Of a stretch of 64,000 nt of DNA, positions 35,062-43,012 are shown piece after piece. Each line of letters starts with the position of its first letter. The stretch's first letter is position 1. Below the pieces are notes generated by a model, which made no database searches, was not told the DNA's origin, and saw only the letters and a list, made by a program, of their open reading frames with translations. A program made the position numbers and the translations under genes. This stretch comes from Lentisalinibacter sediminis (GTDB taxonomy: Bacteria; Pseudomonadota; Gammaproteobacteria; Steroidobacterales; Woeseiaceae): positions 1-64,000 of the forward strand of contig NZ_JAPDRF010000009.1 in NCBI RefSeq assembly GCF_040706615.1, written 5' to 3'.

Positions 35062-36165
35062 CTAGCGGCAGCTGTCCTTCGGGATCACGCGTTCTATCCG
35101 CCGCCAGTCCACGATCTTGAAGTTCTGGCTGTCGGCGCCTTCGTTGCGCCCGTCCTGGGCGACGAAGATGCCGCGGGGGAAGCGGGGACCCAGGTCGGCG
35201 GCGGTCACGTCGATGCCGTCGGTCTCCTCGGTGCCGTCGATGCCGGCGTCCTCGTTGTCGGCCACGCGGAAGGAGACCAGGTAGCGGACTTCTTCGCCGA
35301 GGCAGTAGACGGCGTAGCTGTTGTCGCCCTGGCTGGAGGCGAGCAGATAGCGCGGGCCCGCGGCGGGCGAGTAGATGGTGAGTCCCTCCACGTCGGCCAC
35401 CAGGGCCGGGCCGTCGACGCTGTCGACGAGTTCCGGCGCCCAGGCGGCCGCCGGGTCGAGCGCGCCGCGCCAGATGCCGCGGGGCTCCTCGCCCACGTAG
35501 ACATGCCCGGCGGCCTCGTCGACCACACAGCCCTCGGGCTGACCTGCCAGGCGGAATTCCCGGGCGAGCCGGGCCGAGAAGGCCGCCGGACCGGTGCGCG
35601 AGAGCATCCACTGCTGATAGCGGCCGTCCTTGTCGTTCACGAATACGTGGAAGCCGTCGCCGCCCGCCGAGCCGAGGCAGATGCCGTAGATCTCGTCGAG
35701 CCCGGTGGCGACGGCCGAGCCGGGCAGGGAGCGTGCCCTGCCCGTCGCGGCGTCGAGCAGAAAGACGTCGATGCTGCCGCTAGTCCGGTTGGAGGCGACG
35801 GCCACGGCGTCGCCGCCCGGCAGCGGGCGCAGATCCACGTTATTGAGGCGTCCGGACTCGATGGACTGGATTTCCCGGCCATCGAGTCCGTAAAGATGGA
35901 TTGCCCGGAGCTTGTTGCTGCCGAGTACCAGTGCCCCGCCGTCCTGCGCGGGGCGCGGCCAGACGGCCGGGTCGTCGGCGGCGTCTCCTTCGTCCGGCAC
36001 CGGATCGGTCTCCACGTCAGCGAAGACGACGGGGTACTCCGCAGGCTGCGGGCCGGCGGCGCAGCCGCTCAGTGCGAGCGCGGCGAAGAGGATCGTGAAC
36101 AGGGTCGCGAAGACGTCCGCCGGGAGGATGGCGGGCCGCGGAAGACGGGGAACGGTTGCAGTCAT
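35062..36165 (-). CDS. Beta-propeller phytase lipoprotein (3-phytase)
   Basis: The 367-aa protein is a beta-propeller phytase, a calcium-dependent enzyme that releases phosphate from inositol hexakisphosphate. Signatures in order are DDPAVWPRP, VLGSNKLRAIHLYGLDGREIQ in part, RLNNVDLRP, EIYGICLG, FVNDKDGRYQQW, GQPEGCVVDE, VYVGEEPRGIWR, DVEGLTIY, LLASSQGDNSYAVY and ETDGIDVTAADLGPRFPRG. A lipobox LALSGC about residue 34 anchors it to a membrane. ATG 36165 is chosen as the Met before the leader, but no strong ribosome site is present. It may use its own promoter downstream of the gene at 36245. Confidence 0.9.
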   Translation of the reverse strand: MTATVPRLPRPAILPADVFATLFTILFAALALSGCAAGPQPAEYPVVFADVETDPVPDEGDAADDPAVWPRPAQDGGALVLGSNKLRAIHLYGLDGREIQSIESGRLNNVDLRPLPGGDAVAVASNRTSGSIDVFLLDAATGRARSLPGSAVATGLDEIYGICLGSAGGDGFHVFVNDKDGRYQQWMLSRTGPAAFSARLAREFRLAGQPEGCVVDEAAGHVYVGEEPRGIWRGALDPAAAWAPELVDSVDGPALVADVEGLTIYSPAAGPRYLLASSQGDNSYAVYCLGEEVRYLVSFRVADNEDAGIDGTEETDGIDVTAADLGPRFPRGIFVAQDGRNEGADSQNFKIVDWRRIERVIPKDSCR

Positions 36166-36244
36166 GGCAGAGCCTGTCAGTGGGATCACGGGGACAGTCA
36201 ACAAAATTCCGGATCGAGTCAACTGCCGTTGTGTCCGGCAGGCT

Positions 36245-36853
36245 TCAGAGGCGGAACAGAAACTCCTGCATGCCGTTGCCGAGCAGGATAGCGCGCTCGA
36301 TGGAGAACTCCCGGAAGGCCTTGCCGAGCTCCTCCGGCGAGTAGCGGGGGGCCGGGCGCTCGTCCGGGGCGCCATTGCGCCGCACCAAGTGCTCGCCGTC
36401 CACCGGAAAGAAGCCGCCCGGCAGCGCCGGCATCAGCGGGTCCCGGTAGGCAACCAGGGCATGCACCAGCGTGCCGGGCAGCCCCCGCGCGGCCAGCCGG
36501 GAGGACAGCGCAGGCAGCGCGGCCGGCTGCAGGTAATTGAGCAGGTCCCAGCAGAGGACGACGTCCACCGGCTCCGGGTTGCGCGGCGGCAGCGCGTTTT
36601 CCATGCGCTCGCGCAGCAGCTCCTCGCCCGCCTCGTCGGGCGGCACGAGCGCGTCGAGATCGTCCGCGAGGTCGGCGATCTCGAGGCGGCAGCGGAAGCG
36701 GCCGAACAGATCGATGCTCTCGGGGCGGGCCGGTCCGAGATCCAGTATCACCCAGCGACCGCCGTCCTCCATCCGCTCCACCAGGGAGCGGAACAGCGGG
36801 GCCCGTACCGGCCCCGTTGCCCCCGGCAGCGCCTGCGCGGCTGCGCCGGCCAT
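36245..36853 (-). CDS. Methyltransferase-like conserved protein paired with bactofilin
   Basis: The 202-aa protein has a Rossmann-like layout: WVILDLGPARPESIDLFGRF resembles motif I of class I methyltransferases (D-L-G), followed by RLEIADLADDLDAL and DVVLCWDLLNYLQPAALPAL, the latter like the motif IV strand and helix. The usual GxGxG is degenerate, so SAM binding is doubtful. The ATG lies one nt after the bactofilin stop (TGACATG), so the two are coupled and possibly functionally linked. No more specific function can be given. Confidence 0.68.
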   Translation of the reverse strand: MAGAAAQALPGATGPVRAPLFRSLVERMEDGGRWVILDLGPARPESIDLFGRFRCRLEIADLADDLDALVPPDEAGEELLRERMENALPPRNPEPVDVVLCWDLLNYLQPAALPALSSRLAARGLPGTLVHALVAYRDPLMPALPGGFFPVDGEHLVRRNGAPDERPAPRYSPEELGKAFREFSIERAILLGNGMQEFLFRL

Positions 36854-36854
36854 G

Positions 36855-37382
36855 TCAGGCTGCCGATTCCTCTTTCTTCGCGGTCGAAGCCGTGGAGGCT
36901 ACCGACGCCGGTTTGCGTGTCCCGCCCTGCTTGCCCAGCGCGGTCTCGACGGCCTCGGAGTCCATCTCGATGGAACCCTTGAAATGAGCGCCGTCCTCGA
37001 GGCTTACCCGGGGGGCGGTGATATTGCCCTTCACCCTGGCGTTGCGGCGGATGGCCACCTGCTCGGCGCCGAACAGATCGCCCTCCATGACACCGTCCAC
37101 GGTGATGGCCTTGGCGTAGACGTCGGCATGGATCTCGCCTTCCTTGCCGATGGTCAGGCTGTTGTTGACGAGCTTGACCGTACCGGTCACTCGCCCCTCG
37201 ATGCGCAGATCCTCCTCCCCCTGGAGGTCGCCGTCGATGCGGATGGAGCGTCCGATCACCGCCATCTCGCCGCTGCCGCTGCCCGCGGTATGGGCCGGCT
37301 TCGCTGCGGGTGTGCCGGTGCTGCGGCTCTCGCCGGTATTGGGAGCGGTCTCGCCGCCGTCTTTCCTGCCACGTTCAAACAT
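36855..37382 (-). CDS. Bactofilin (polymer-forming cytoskeletal protein)
   Basis: A 175-aa bactofilin. The central right-handed beta-helix spans about residues 38-145: MAVIGRSIRIDGDLQGEEDLR, then IEGRVTGTVKLVNNSLTIGK, EIHADVYAKAITVDGVMEGD, ARVKGNITAPRVSLEDGAHF and KGSIEMD. It is flanked by disordered polar termini rich in Gly, Ser, Thr and Lys. Bactofilins form nucleotide-free filaments that organise cell-envelope enzymes. ATG 37382 follows GGGGA. It is the first gene of a coupled pair with the methyltransferase-like protein. Confidence 0.92.
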   Translation of the reverse strand: MFERGRKDGGETAPNTGESRSTGTPAAKPAHTAGSGSGEMAVIGRSIRIDGDLQGEEDLRIEGRVTGTVKLVNNSLTIGKEGEIHADVYAKAITVDGVMEGDLFGAEQVAIRRNARVKGNITAPRVSLEDGAHFKGSIEMDSEAVETALGKQGGTRKPASVASTASTAKKEESAA

Positions 37383-37566
37383 TACTGTCCCCTCGTCGTG
37401 TCGATTTCGTTGATCCGGTCGATGCGGTTGCCGGTCGAGCGGTTCTAGCACGCGCCTGCTCGGGCGAACAACTGTCGCTATGCGGCGACATGGGGTGAAT
37501 TGTCGTTCGCCTGGTCCGCTACACTGTGTCGCCGGGAAGTCCGATAATTTGAGGAGAGACGTCATC

Positions 37567-39126
37567 ATGACGACCGGCAGGGCGGGATTGACGAGACGCC
37601 AGGTGCTGACGCTCATCGGCGGGGCGGGCGTGGCCGTGGCCGCGGGCGGCTGTGGCAATGGCGGCAGCGGTGGCAATGGCGGCGGCCCCGGATCTGCGGT
37701 CACTCCGGCCGGCCGAGCGACGGCGCCGTTGCATTACGAGAGTCTGCTGTCGCTCGCCGCGCGCATCCAGGCGCAGGAGATTTCGCCCGTTGCGCTGACC
37801 GAGGCGATGCTCGGCCGCATCGAAGACCTGGAGCCCTCGCTCAGGGCCTACGCCACGGTCATGAGCGTCGCGGCGCTCGAGGCGGCCGAGCGGGCCGAGG
37901 TCGAGATCGCCGCCGGCAACCATCGCGGCCCGCTGCATGGCGTCCCCGTGGCGGTGAAGGACCTCTGCTACACGAAGGCGGTGCCCACCATGGGTGGCAT
38001 GGCGGTCTACCGCGATTTCGTGCCGGATCACGATGCCACCGTGGTCGCGCGGCTGAAGGCAGCCGGCGCCGTCCTGCTCGGCAAGCTCAATCTCACCGAG
38101 GGTGCGATGGCCGGCTACCACCCGTCCTTCGAGGTGCCGAAGAATCCCTGGGATCCGGACCTCTGGCCGGGTGTTTCCTCCAGTGGTTCGGGTGTGGCGA
38201 CGGCGGCGGGCCTGTGCTTCGGCTCGCTCGGCAGCGACACCGGCGGCTCCATCCGCTTTCCGTCCCAGGCCAACGGCATCGTGGGCCTGAAGCCGACTTA
38301 CGGCCGGGTCAGCCGATACGGCGTCATCCCGCTGGCGGAATCGCTGGACCACGTCGGCCCCATGACAAGGCGGGTGGCCGATGCGGCGGCCATGCTGCAG
38401 GTGATCGGCGGCCCCGACCCGAATGATCCCACCACGCTGGGGGAGCCGGTGCCGGACCTCTTCGCCGATATCGACGCCGGCGTGAAGGGGCTGCGCATCG
38501 GCTACGACGAGGCCTTCGCCACCGAGGGCGTCGACCCGCGCCTGGCGAGCGCCATCCAGGATGCGCTGGGCCAGCTGGCGGCGATGGGCGCCGAGATCGT
38601 GGACGTGACCATGCCCGCCGGTAGCACCGGCCTCGCCGATCCCTGGTCCGCCATCGCCGCGGCCGAGGCCCTGGAGGCGCACGGCGAGTTCTACCCGGAG
38701 CGGGCCGACGAGTTCGGGCCCTTCTTCCGCGAGTTCCTGCAGGCCGGGGCCGCGCTGACGGACGAGCAGCTGGCCGCGGCGCGGGCCTTCCGGGCCGATT
38801 ACGCGGCGAGGATGAACGAGCTGCTGGGCAAAGTGGATGCCATCGCCATGCCGGCCGGCAATCCGACTATCCCCGTCACCGAGGAAATCCAGCGCGGCGG
38901 CATGGAGGGTATCGAGCCCCTGGCCGGGCACCTGCACCAGTATTTCGCGGTGCCCGCCAACTTCTCGGGCGCGCCGGCGCTGACGCTGCCCTGCGGTTTC
39001 ACGGAGGACGGCGTCCCGCTGGGGATGCAATACATGGCGGCGCCGGGCGGCGAGGCCATGCTGTGCCGCATCGGCCACGCCTACGAAGGCGCGACCGCCT
39101 GGCACAACCGTCACCCCGGGATCTAG
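37567..39126 (+). CDS. Tat-exported amidase-signature hydrolase, probable lipoprotein
   Basis: The 519-aa protein has the amidase-signature fold with an intact Ser-cisSer-Lys triad: K131 (VAVKDLCY), a cis-Ser in the VSSSGSG block near 204 and nucleophile S228 (DTGGSIRFPS). The N-terminus TRRQVLTLIGGAGVAVAAGG carries a twin-arginine motif, and GGC29 with a Gly-rich linker looks like a lipobox, so it should be exported folded and possibly lipid-anchored. GAGGAGAGA precedes ATG 37567. Substrate unknown; relatives include GatA, fatty-acid amide and aryl amidases. Confidence 0.87.
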   Translation: MTTGRAGLTRRQVLTLIGGAGVAVAAGGCGNGGSGGNGGGPGSAVTPAGRATAPLHYESLLSLAARIQAQEISPVALTEAMLGRIEDLEPSLRAYATVMSVAALEAAERAEVEIAAGNHRGPLHGVPVAVKDLCYTKAVPTMGGMAVYRDFVPDHDATVVARLKAAGAVLLGKLNLTEGAMAGYHPSFEVPKNPWDPDLWPGVSSSGSGVATAAGLCFGSLGSDTGGSIRFPSQANGIVGLKPTYGRVSRYGVIPLAESLDHVGPMTRRVADAAAMLQVIGGPDPNDPTTLGEPVPDLFADIDAGVKGLRIGYDEAFATEGVDPRLASAIQDALGQLAAMGAEIVDVTMPAGSTGLADPWSAIAAAEALEAHGEFYPERADEFGPFFREFLQAGAALTDEQLAAARAFRADYAARMNELLGKVDAIAMPAGNPTIPVTEEIQRGGMEGIEPLAGHLHQYFAVPANFSGAPALTLPCGFTEDGVPLGMQYMAAPGGEAMLCRIGHAYEGATAWHNRHPGI

Positions 39127-39157
39127 CCGTCCTCGCCGGCCATTCCGGCAATCCCGG

Positions 39158-41194
39158 CTAGTCGTCCTTGTGCGCGGCGACCAGCCGCTCCTGGATGTTG
39201 TGCGGCACCCGGGCGTAGTGGCTGAACTCCATCGCCAGGCGGCCCGCGCCGCCCGAGATGGACTTCAGCCGCGAGTGGTAGCCCTGAATCTCCTCCAGCG
39301 GGGCCTGGCCGGAGATCTCCATGCGGTTCTCGCCCAGCACGGCGGTGCCGCTGACGATGCCGCGCATGCCGGAGAGGTCGCCGGTCACCGCGCCGACGCA
39401 GTCGGCCGGCACCCGGAACACCACGTCGACGATGGGCTCCATGATCACCGGCGAGGCCTTGTCCACGGCATCCATGAAGGCTTTCTTGCCGGCCTGGACG
39501 AAAGCGATCTCCTTCGAGTCCACCGTGTGGTACTTGCCATCGTAGACGACCACCCGGACGTCCTGCATCGGGAAGCCGGCGACCGCGCCGGACTCCATCA
39601 CCTGCCGCACGCCGGTCTCCACCGCCGGGATGAGCCCGGACGGGATGGCGCCGCCGACGACCTCGCTCCTGAACTCGAAGCCCTCGCCGGGTTCGAGCGG
39701 CTCGATGCGCAGATACACCTCGCCGAACTGACCCGCACCGCCGGTCTGTTTCTTGTGCCGGTGATGACCCTCCGCCGGGGCGGTGACGGTCTCCCGGTAG
39801 GCGATGGAGGGCGGTGCCGTCTCCACTTCGATGCCGTAACGGTCACTGATCTCCTCGAGCACGGTCCTGAGATGCAGGTCGCCGAGACCGTTCAGCACGA
39901 TCTCGTTCAGCGCCGGGACGTGCTCGAGATGCAGCGACGGGTCCTCGGCCTCCACCGAGTGCAGGGCGTCGGAGATTTTCTGCACGTCCGCGTCGTCGGA
40001 GAGCTTGATGGCCAGTCCGTACATCGGCCTGGCGTTGCGCAGGGACTTCAGGTGGTAGTGATCCTCGTCGTGGGAGTCGTGCAGCACCGCGTCGTAGTGG
40101 GCCTCCTCCAGCCGCGGGATGGCGCAGATGTCGCCGGGGATTCCACGCTCGGCCTTCACGTGCTCGGCGCCGTTCAGTTTCAGCAGCTGGCTGACCTTCA
40201 CGGGCTTGCGGGCGTCGCCCACGAACAGCTGCATGCCCGGGCGGATGGTGCCCTGGTGGATACGGAACACGGCGAGGCGGCCCTTGAACGGGTCGATGTT
40301 CACCATGAACACGTGGGCGACCACGTGGGCGTCTGCGTCCGGCGTCGCGACGACCTCTTCGGCGCTGTCACCCTCGCCCCGGAAGTAGACCGCGGGATTA
40401 CCCTCCGTGGGGTTCGGCATCAGACGCTCGAAGATGCGCAGCAGCTGGCGCACGCCGGCGCCGCTCTTCGCCGAGACGAAGCAGACGGGAACGAGATGAC
40501 CCTCCCGGAGCGCCTCCTCGAAGGGGTCGTGCAGCTGCTCGGGCGCGAGTTCCTGGCCCTGCTCCAGGTAGACCTCCATCAGTTCCTCGTCCAGTTCGAC
40601 GACCTGGTCGATGATCTTCTCGTGGGCAGTGGCCACGTCGCTGAAGGCCGTCTCATCGCCCTCCAGCTGGAAGAAGCAGTCGACGACGGCCTCGCCGGAG
40701 GCGGACGGCAGGTTGATGGGCAGGCACTGGGCGCCGAACGCGGTCTGGATTTCCTCCATGATGCGGGCGTGGTCCACGCCGTCGGCGTCGATCTTGTTGA
40801 CGATGATCATCCGGCACAGGCGCTGTTTCGCCGCGGCTTCCATCATGCGTCGGGCCGTCAGGTCGACGCCGTTCTGCGCATCCACCACGATGGCGGCGGT
40901 CTCTACCGCGGGGAGGACGGCCAGCGCGCGGCCGTAGAAGTCCGGGTATCCCGGCGTATCCACCACGTTGACGTGGATGCCTTCGTGGTCGAGATGGCAC
41001 ACCGCCGGATGCAGCGAATGGCCGAATTCGCGTTCCCGGGGATGGAAATCCGAGACAGTGTTACCGCGCTCCACTTCACCGCAGCTCTGGATGGAGCCGC
41101 CTGCCTTCAGCAGGGCCTCCACGAGCGTCGTTTTACCCGCGTTACTGGGCCCCGCCAGGCACACGTTACGGATGTCAGCCGTCTGATACGCCAT
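39158..41194 (-). CDS. Elongation factor G-like GTPase (EF-G paralogue)
   Basis: The 678-aa protein has the five-domain EF-G layout. The P-loop is G15-PSNAGKTT rather than the canonical GHxDxGKT, DTPG is in VVDTPGYPDFYG and the base-specific motif is NKIDADG. Domain IV and V features (TGGAGQFGEVYLRIEP, SGLIPAVETGVRQ, PIVDVVFRVPADCVGAVTGD) are present. The altered P-loop and shorter length place it with secondary EF-G-like proteins, not the main translocase; no ribosomal protein or EF-Tu genes adjoin it. A short promoter motif shared with the gene at 44191 lies 48 nt upstream. Confidence 0.9.
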   Translation of the reverse strand: MAYQTADIRNVCLAGPSNAGKTTLVEALLKAGGSIQSCGEVERGNTVSDFHPREREFGHSLHPAVCHLDHEGIHVNVVDTPGYPDFYGRALAVLPAVETAAIVVDAQNGVDLTARRMMEAAAKQRLCRMIIVNKIDADGVDHARIMEEIQTAFGAQCLPINLPSASGEAVVDCFFQLEGDETAFSDVATAHEKIIDQVVELDEELMEVYLEQGQELAPEQLHDPFEEALREGHLVPVCFVSAKSGAGVRQLLRIFERLMPNPTEGNPAVYFRGEGDSAEEVVATPDADAHVVAHVFMVNIDPFKGRLAVFRIHQGTIRPGMQLFVGDARKPVKVSQLLKLNGAEHVKAERGIPGDICAIPRLEEAHYDAVLHDSHDEDHYHLKSLRNARPMYGLAIKLSDDADVQKISDALHSVEAEDPSLHLEHVPALNEIVLNGLGDLHLRTVLEEISDRYGIEVETAPPSIAYRETVTAPAEGHHRHKKQTGGAGQFGEVYLRIEPLEPGEGFEFRSEVVGGAIPSGLIPAVETGVRQVMESGAVAGFPMQDVRVVVYDGKYHTVDSKEIAFVQAGKKAFMDAVDKASPVIMEPIVDVVFRVPADCVGAVTGDLSGMRGIVSGTAVLGENRMEISGQAPLEEIQGYHSRLKSISGGAGRLAMEFSHYARVPHNIQERLVAAHKDD

Positions 41195-41241
41195 GGATTC
41201 CTCCCTTATCGAGGTGTCTTTATATTTCGAGGGGATGTCTG

Positions 41242-41255
41242 GGAGCCTAGCTTAC
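41242..41255 (-). promoter_or_regulatory. Promoter motif GTAAGCTAGGCTCC, shared with the unit starting at 44191
   Basis: On the minus strand, GTAAGCTAGGCTCC is 13/14 identical to GTAAGCTAGGGTCC at 44242-44255. Each lies about 50 nt before its start codon. TAAGCT is a plausible -10. Confidence 0.5.
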
Positions 41256-41405
41256 CCCCTGCGTGAGTCCGCCCTGTATCCGGGCAATTACGACCCCCGC
41301 CGCCGCCCCGTCAGCAGCCCTATCCTCTTGATTTTACCCCCGGAATCGGGCAGGCGGGGACTCGGCCGGGTTGCGCCGTCCGCCCGATCCGGTAAGGTGG
41401 GCGGG

Positions 41406-41678
41406 ATGAGCAACACTAAACGCGAGAGCGCGGCCCCGGCGCAGGATTATCAGCAGCCCTTCGAGTTCGTGGAACTGGAGCAGGTGGAGGCGCCGGACGG
41501 CAGCGACGACGGCCGCTGGTACCGCTACGTGATCAGCCAGGGCGGCCAGTCCATCGTGGGTCACCGCCGCGGGACGAAGAAGAAGGTGCGGGAAGCCGTG
41601 AAGGACATCGTGCAGCGCATGAACGAGCGCCGCATGGGCCGTTCCGGCCGGGTCCATCTCTCCATGTCGAAGAAATAG
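41406..41678 (+). CDS. Small basic protein of unknown function (90 aa)
   Basis: ATG 41406 has AAGGTGG about 8 nt upstream; the frame is open earlier but composition changes there. The protein has a polar N-terminus, an acidic-aromatic core (FEFVELEQVEAPDGSDDGRW) and a strongly basic C-terminal third (HRRGTKKKVREAVKDIVQRM). The layout YRYVISQGGQSIVGHRRGT suggests a small beta-hairpin followed by a helix, possibly nucleic-acid binding. I recognise no family. It is divergent from the EF-G-like gene and followed by a REP array. Confidence 0.65.
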   Translation: MSNTKRESAAPAQDYQQPFEFVELEQVEAPDGSDDGRWYRYVISQGGQSIVGHRRGTKKKVREAVKDIVQRMNERRMGRSGRVHLSMSKK

Positions 41679-41690
41679 GTGCCGGCTGAT

Positions 41691-41771
41691 GTAGGAGGGC
41701 CTTCAGGCCCGATGGTTTAATGAATCGGGGCTAAAGCCCCTCCTACAAGCCCCTCCTACAAGCCCTCCTAC
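41691..41771. repeat. REP element, inverted pair with extra tandem half-arms
   Basis: Arm 41691-41713 and inverted arm 41724-41746 are followed by two further copies of the arm tail, AAGCCCCTCCTAC (41747-41759) and AAGCCCTCCTAC (41760-41771). The last base is directly followed by the ATG of the next gene. Confidence 0.9.
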
Positions 41772-42536
41772 ATGATGAGGCGCACCCTCGTCCTCCAATC
41801 CCACCGAGACCCCCTGCCGGCCCCATGGCTGACCCGCTGCCTGGCTTCCGTGCAGTCCTGGGCCGGCGCGGCCGGCTACGTTTACCGCTACATCGGCGAC
41901 GAACTCTTCGACCCCGTCCCCGACCACCTGCGTGAGCGTCTCCGCGGCCAGCCGGTGGTGGCCAGCGATCTCGCCCGGCTGATCGCCCTGCGTGCCGCTC
42001 TCGACGAGGGTTTCGAGGCGGTCGTCTGGTGCGATGCCGATTTTCTCGTGTTCGATCCGGAGCGCCTGGCGCTGCCGGCCGAGTCGTATGCCGTCGGCCG
42101 GGAAGTCTGGATAGAGGAGCGCGGCGCCGGGCGCACGCCCCGCGCCCGGGTGAAGGTGCACAATGCTTTCCTGCTCTTCCGCCGCGGCAATCCGTTTCTG
42201 GATTTCGTTATCGACGCCGTCCTGCGCCTGCTGGCCGCCCACCCGAGCCCTTACCCGCCCCAGTTCGCCGGCCCGAAGCTGCTGACTGCACTGCAGAACA
42301 TCGTCGGTTTCCCTGTGGCCGAGCGCGCCGGCATGCTGAGCCCGCCGGTGATCCGGGACCTTGCTGCGGGCGGCGGGCCGTGCCTCGAGCTGTTCCGCGC
42401 GCGCAGCCCCGAGCCGGTGGCGGGGGCGAACCTGTGCGCCTCGCTGGCCGGCGGCCGGGAGATGGCGGATAGCGAGGTGGACGAGGCCATAGCGCGCCTG
42501 ATGCGCGTAGGAGGGGCTTTAGCCCCGACCCATTAA
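41772..42536 (+). CDS. Glycosyltransferase-like protein (GT-A fold, DxD motif), bounded by REP elements
   Basis: The 254-aa protein resembles GT-A sugar transferases: LVLQSHRDPLPAPWLTRCL, then VASDLARLIALRAAL and the metal-binding VVWCDADFLVFDPERL, where DAD fits a DxD motif, and later KVHNAFLLFRRGNPFLDF. The first ATG follows immediately on a REP array, and ATG 41775 is next. No ribosome site is present, because the bases upstream are repeat sequence. The final VGGALAPTH and the TAA stop are encoded by the next REP. The original gene ends have therefore been replaced, and expression or integrity is uncertain. Confidence 0.68.
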   Translation: MMRRTLVLQSHRDPLPAPWLTRCLASVQSWAGAAGYVYRYIGDELFDPVPDHLRERLRGQPVVASDLARLIALRAALDEGFEAVVWCDADFLVFDPERLALPAESYAVGREVWIEERGAGRTPRARVKVHNAFLLFRRGNPFLDFVIDAVLRLLAAHPSPYPPQFAGPKLLTALQNIVGFPVAERAGMLSPPVIRDLAAGGGPCLELFRARSPEPVAGANLCASLAGGREMADSEVDEAIARLMRVGGALAPTH

Positions 42537-42562
42537 AGAATCGGGCCTGAAGGCCCTCCTAC
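42507..42562. repeat. REP element, inverted pair between convergent genes
   Basis: Arm 42507-42529 (GGGGCTTTAGCCCC form) and inverted arm 42540-42562 are separated by 10 nt. This is the complete version of the pair broken by the IS at the window start. It overlaps the 3' end of the glycosyltransferase-like gene and stops one base before the stop codon of the gene at 42564. Confidence 0.92.
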
Positions 42563-42563
42563 A

Positions 42564-42953
42564 TCAGGTGATCCAGCCCTTCTTCTTTGCGGTTACCGAG
42601 GCCCACATGAGGTAGGCGGCGATGACGAGGATCAGGACGGGCAGCACCAGGTCGGCGGCGGTGCCCTCGAAGGCCGTGAAGGCGTAGCCCGCCCAGCCGA
42701 ATACGGCGATGAGCGACACCGCGAACGTCGGTACGGCCCAGGCCTTGCGCAGGAGCAGTCCTACGGCGCCGAAGGTGCCGCCGAATACCGCCAGTGCGTA
42801 GGCCCCGGTGACCCACGCGGGCACCGGCGGTGCGGCGCCGGCCTCGCTCATCACGTGGCCGAGATAGGTGGCCACGCCGATCAGATTCCAGAGCAGCGCT
42901 ACCCAGGCAACGGTCCAGTACAGGCCGGGCGGTTTGTTGTCCAGCTCGGTCAT
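42564..42953 (-). CDS. Four-helix membrane protein of unknown function
   Basis: The 129-aa protein has four predicted helices (about 12-32, 46-66, 70-90 and 98-118) and a C-terminal KKKGWIT. LYWTVAWVALLWNLIGVATYL at the start is characteristic of a conserved family I know only as hypothetical. A GGGGGAGATC site precedes ATG 42953. The gene lies 59 nt after the enoyl reductase-like gene on the same strand and may share its transcript. Confidence 0.72.
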   Translation of the reverse strand: MTELDNKPPGLYWTVAWVALLWNLIGVATYLGHVMSEAGAAPPVPAWVTGAYALAVFGGTFGAVGLLLRKAWAVPTFAVSLIAVFGWAGYAFTAFEGTAADLVLPVLILVIAAYLMWASVTAKKKGWIT

Positions 42954-43012
42954 GATCTCCCCCTTTTGTCTGTTCTTATGAGGCGAAAGTGTGCGCCGCA
43001 GCCCGGTGCCGA

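Noticed and set aside
36166..36244. PhoB box upstream of the phytase gene
   Set aside because: CTGTC-like pieces occur but without the 11-bp spaced direct repeats of the consensus.
39136..39150. Bidirectional terminator between the amidase and EF-G-like genes
   Set aside because: Only a 5-bp GCCGG/CCGGC stem and no T-run.
41691..41771. CRISPR-like array
   Set aside because: The repeated 13-mers are contiguous without unique spacers and belong to a REP element; no cas genes nearby.
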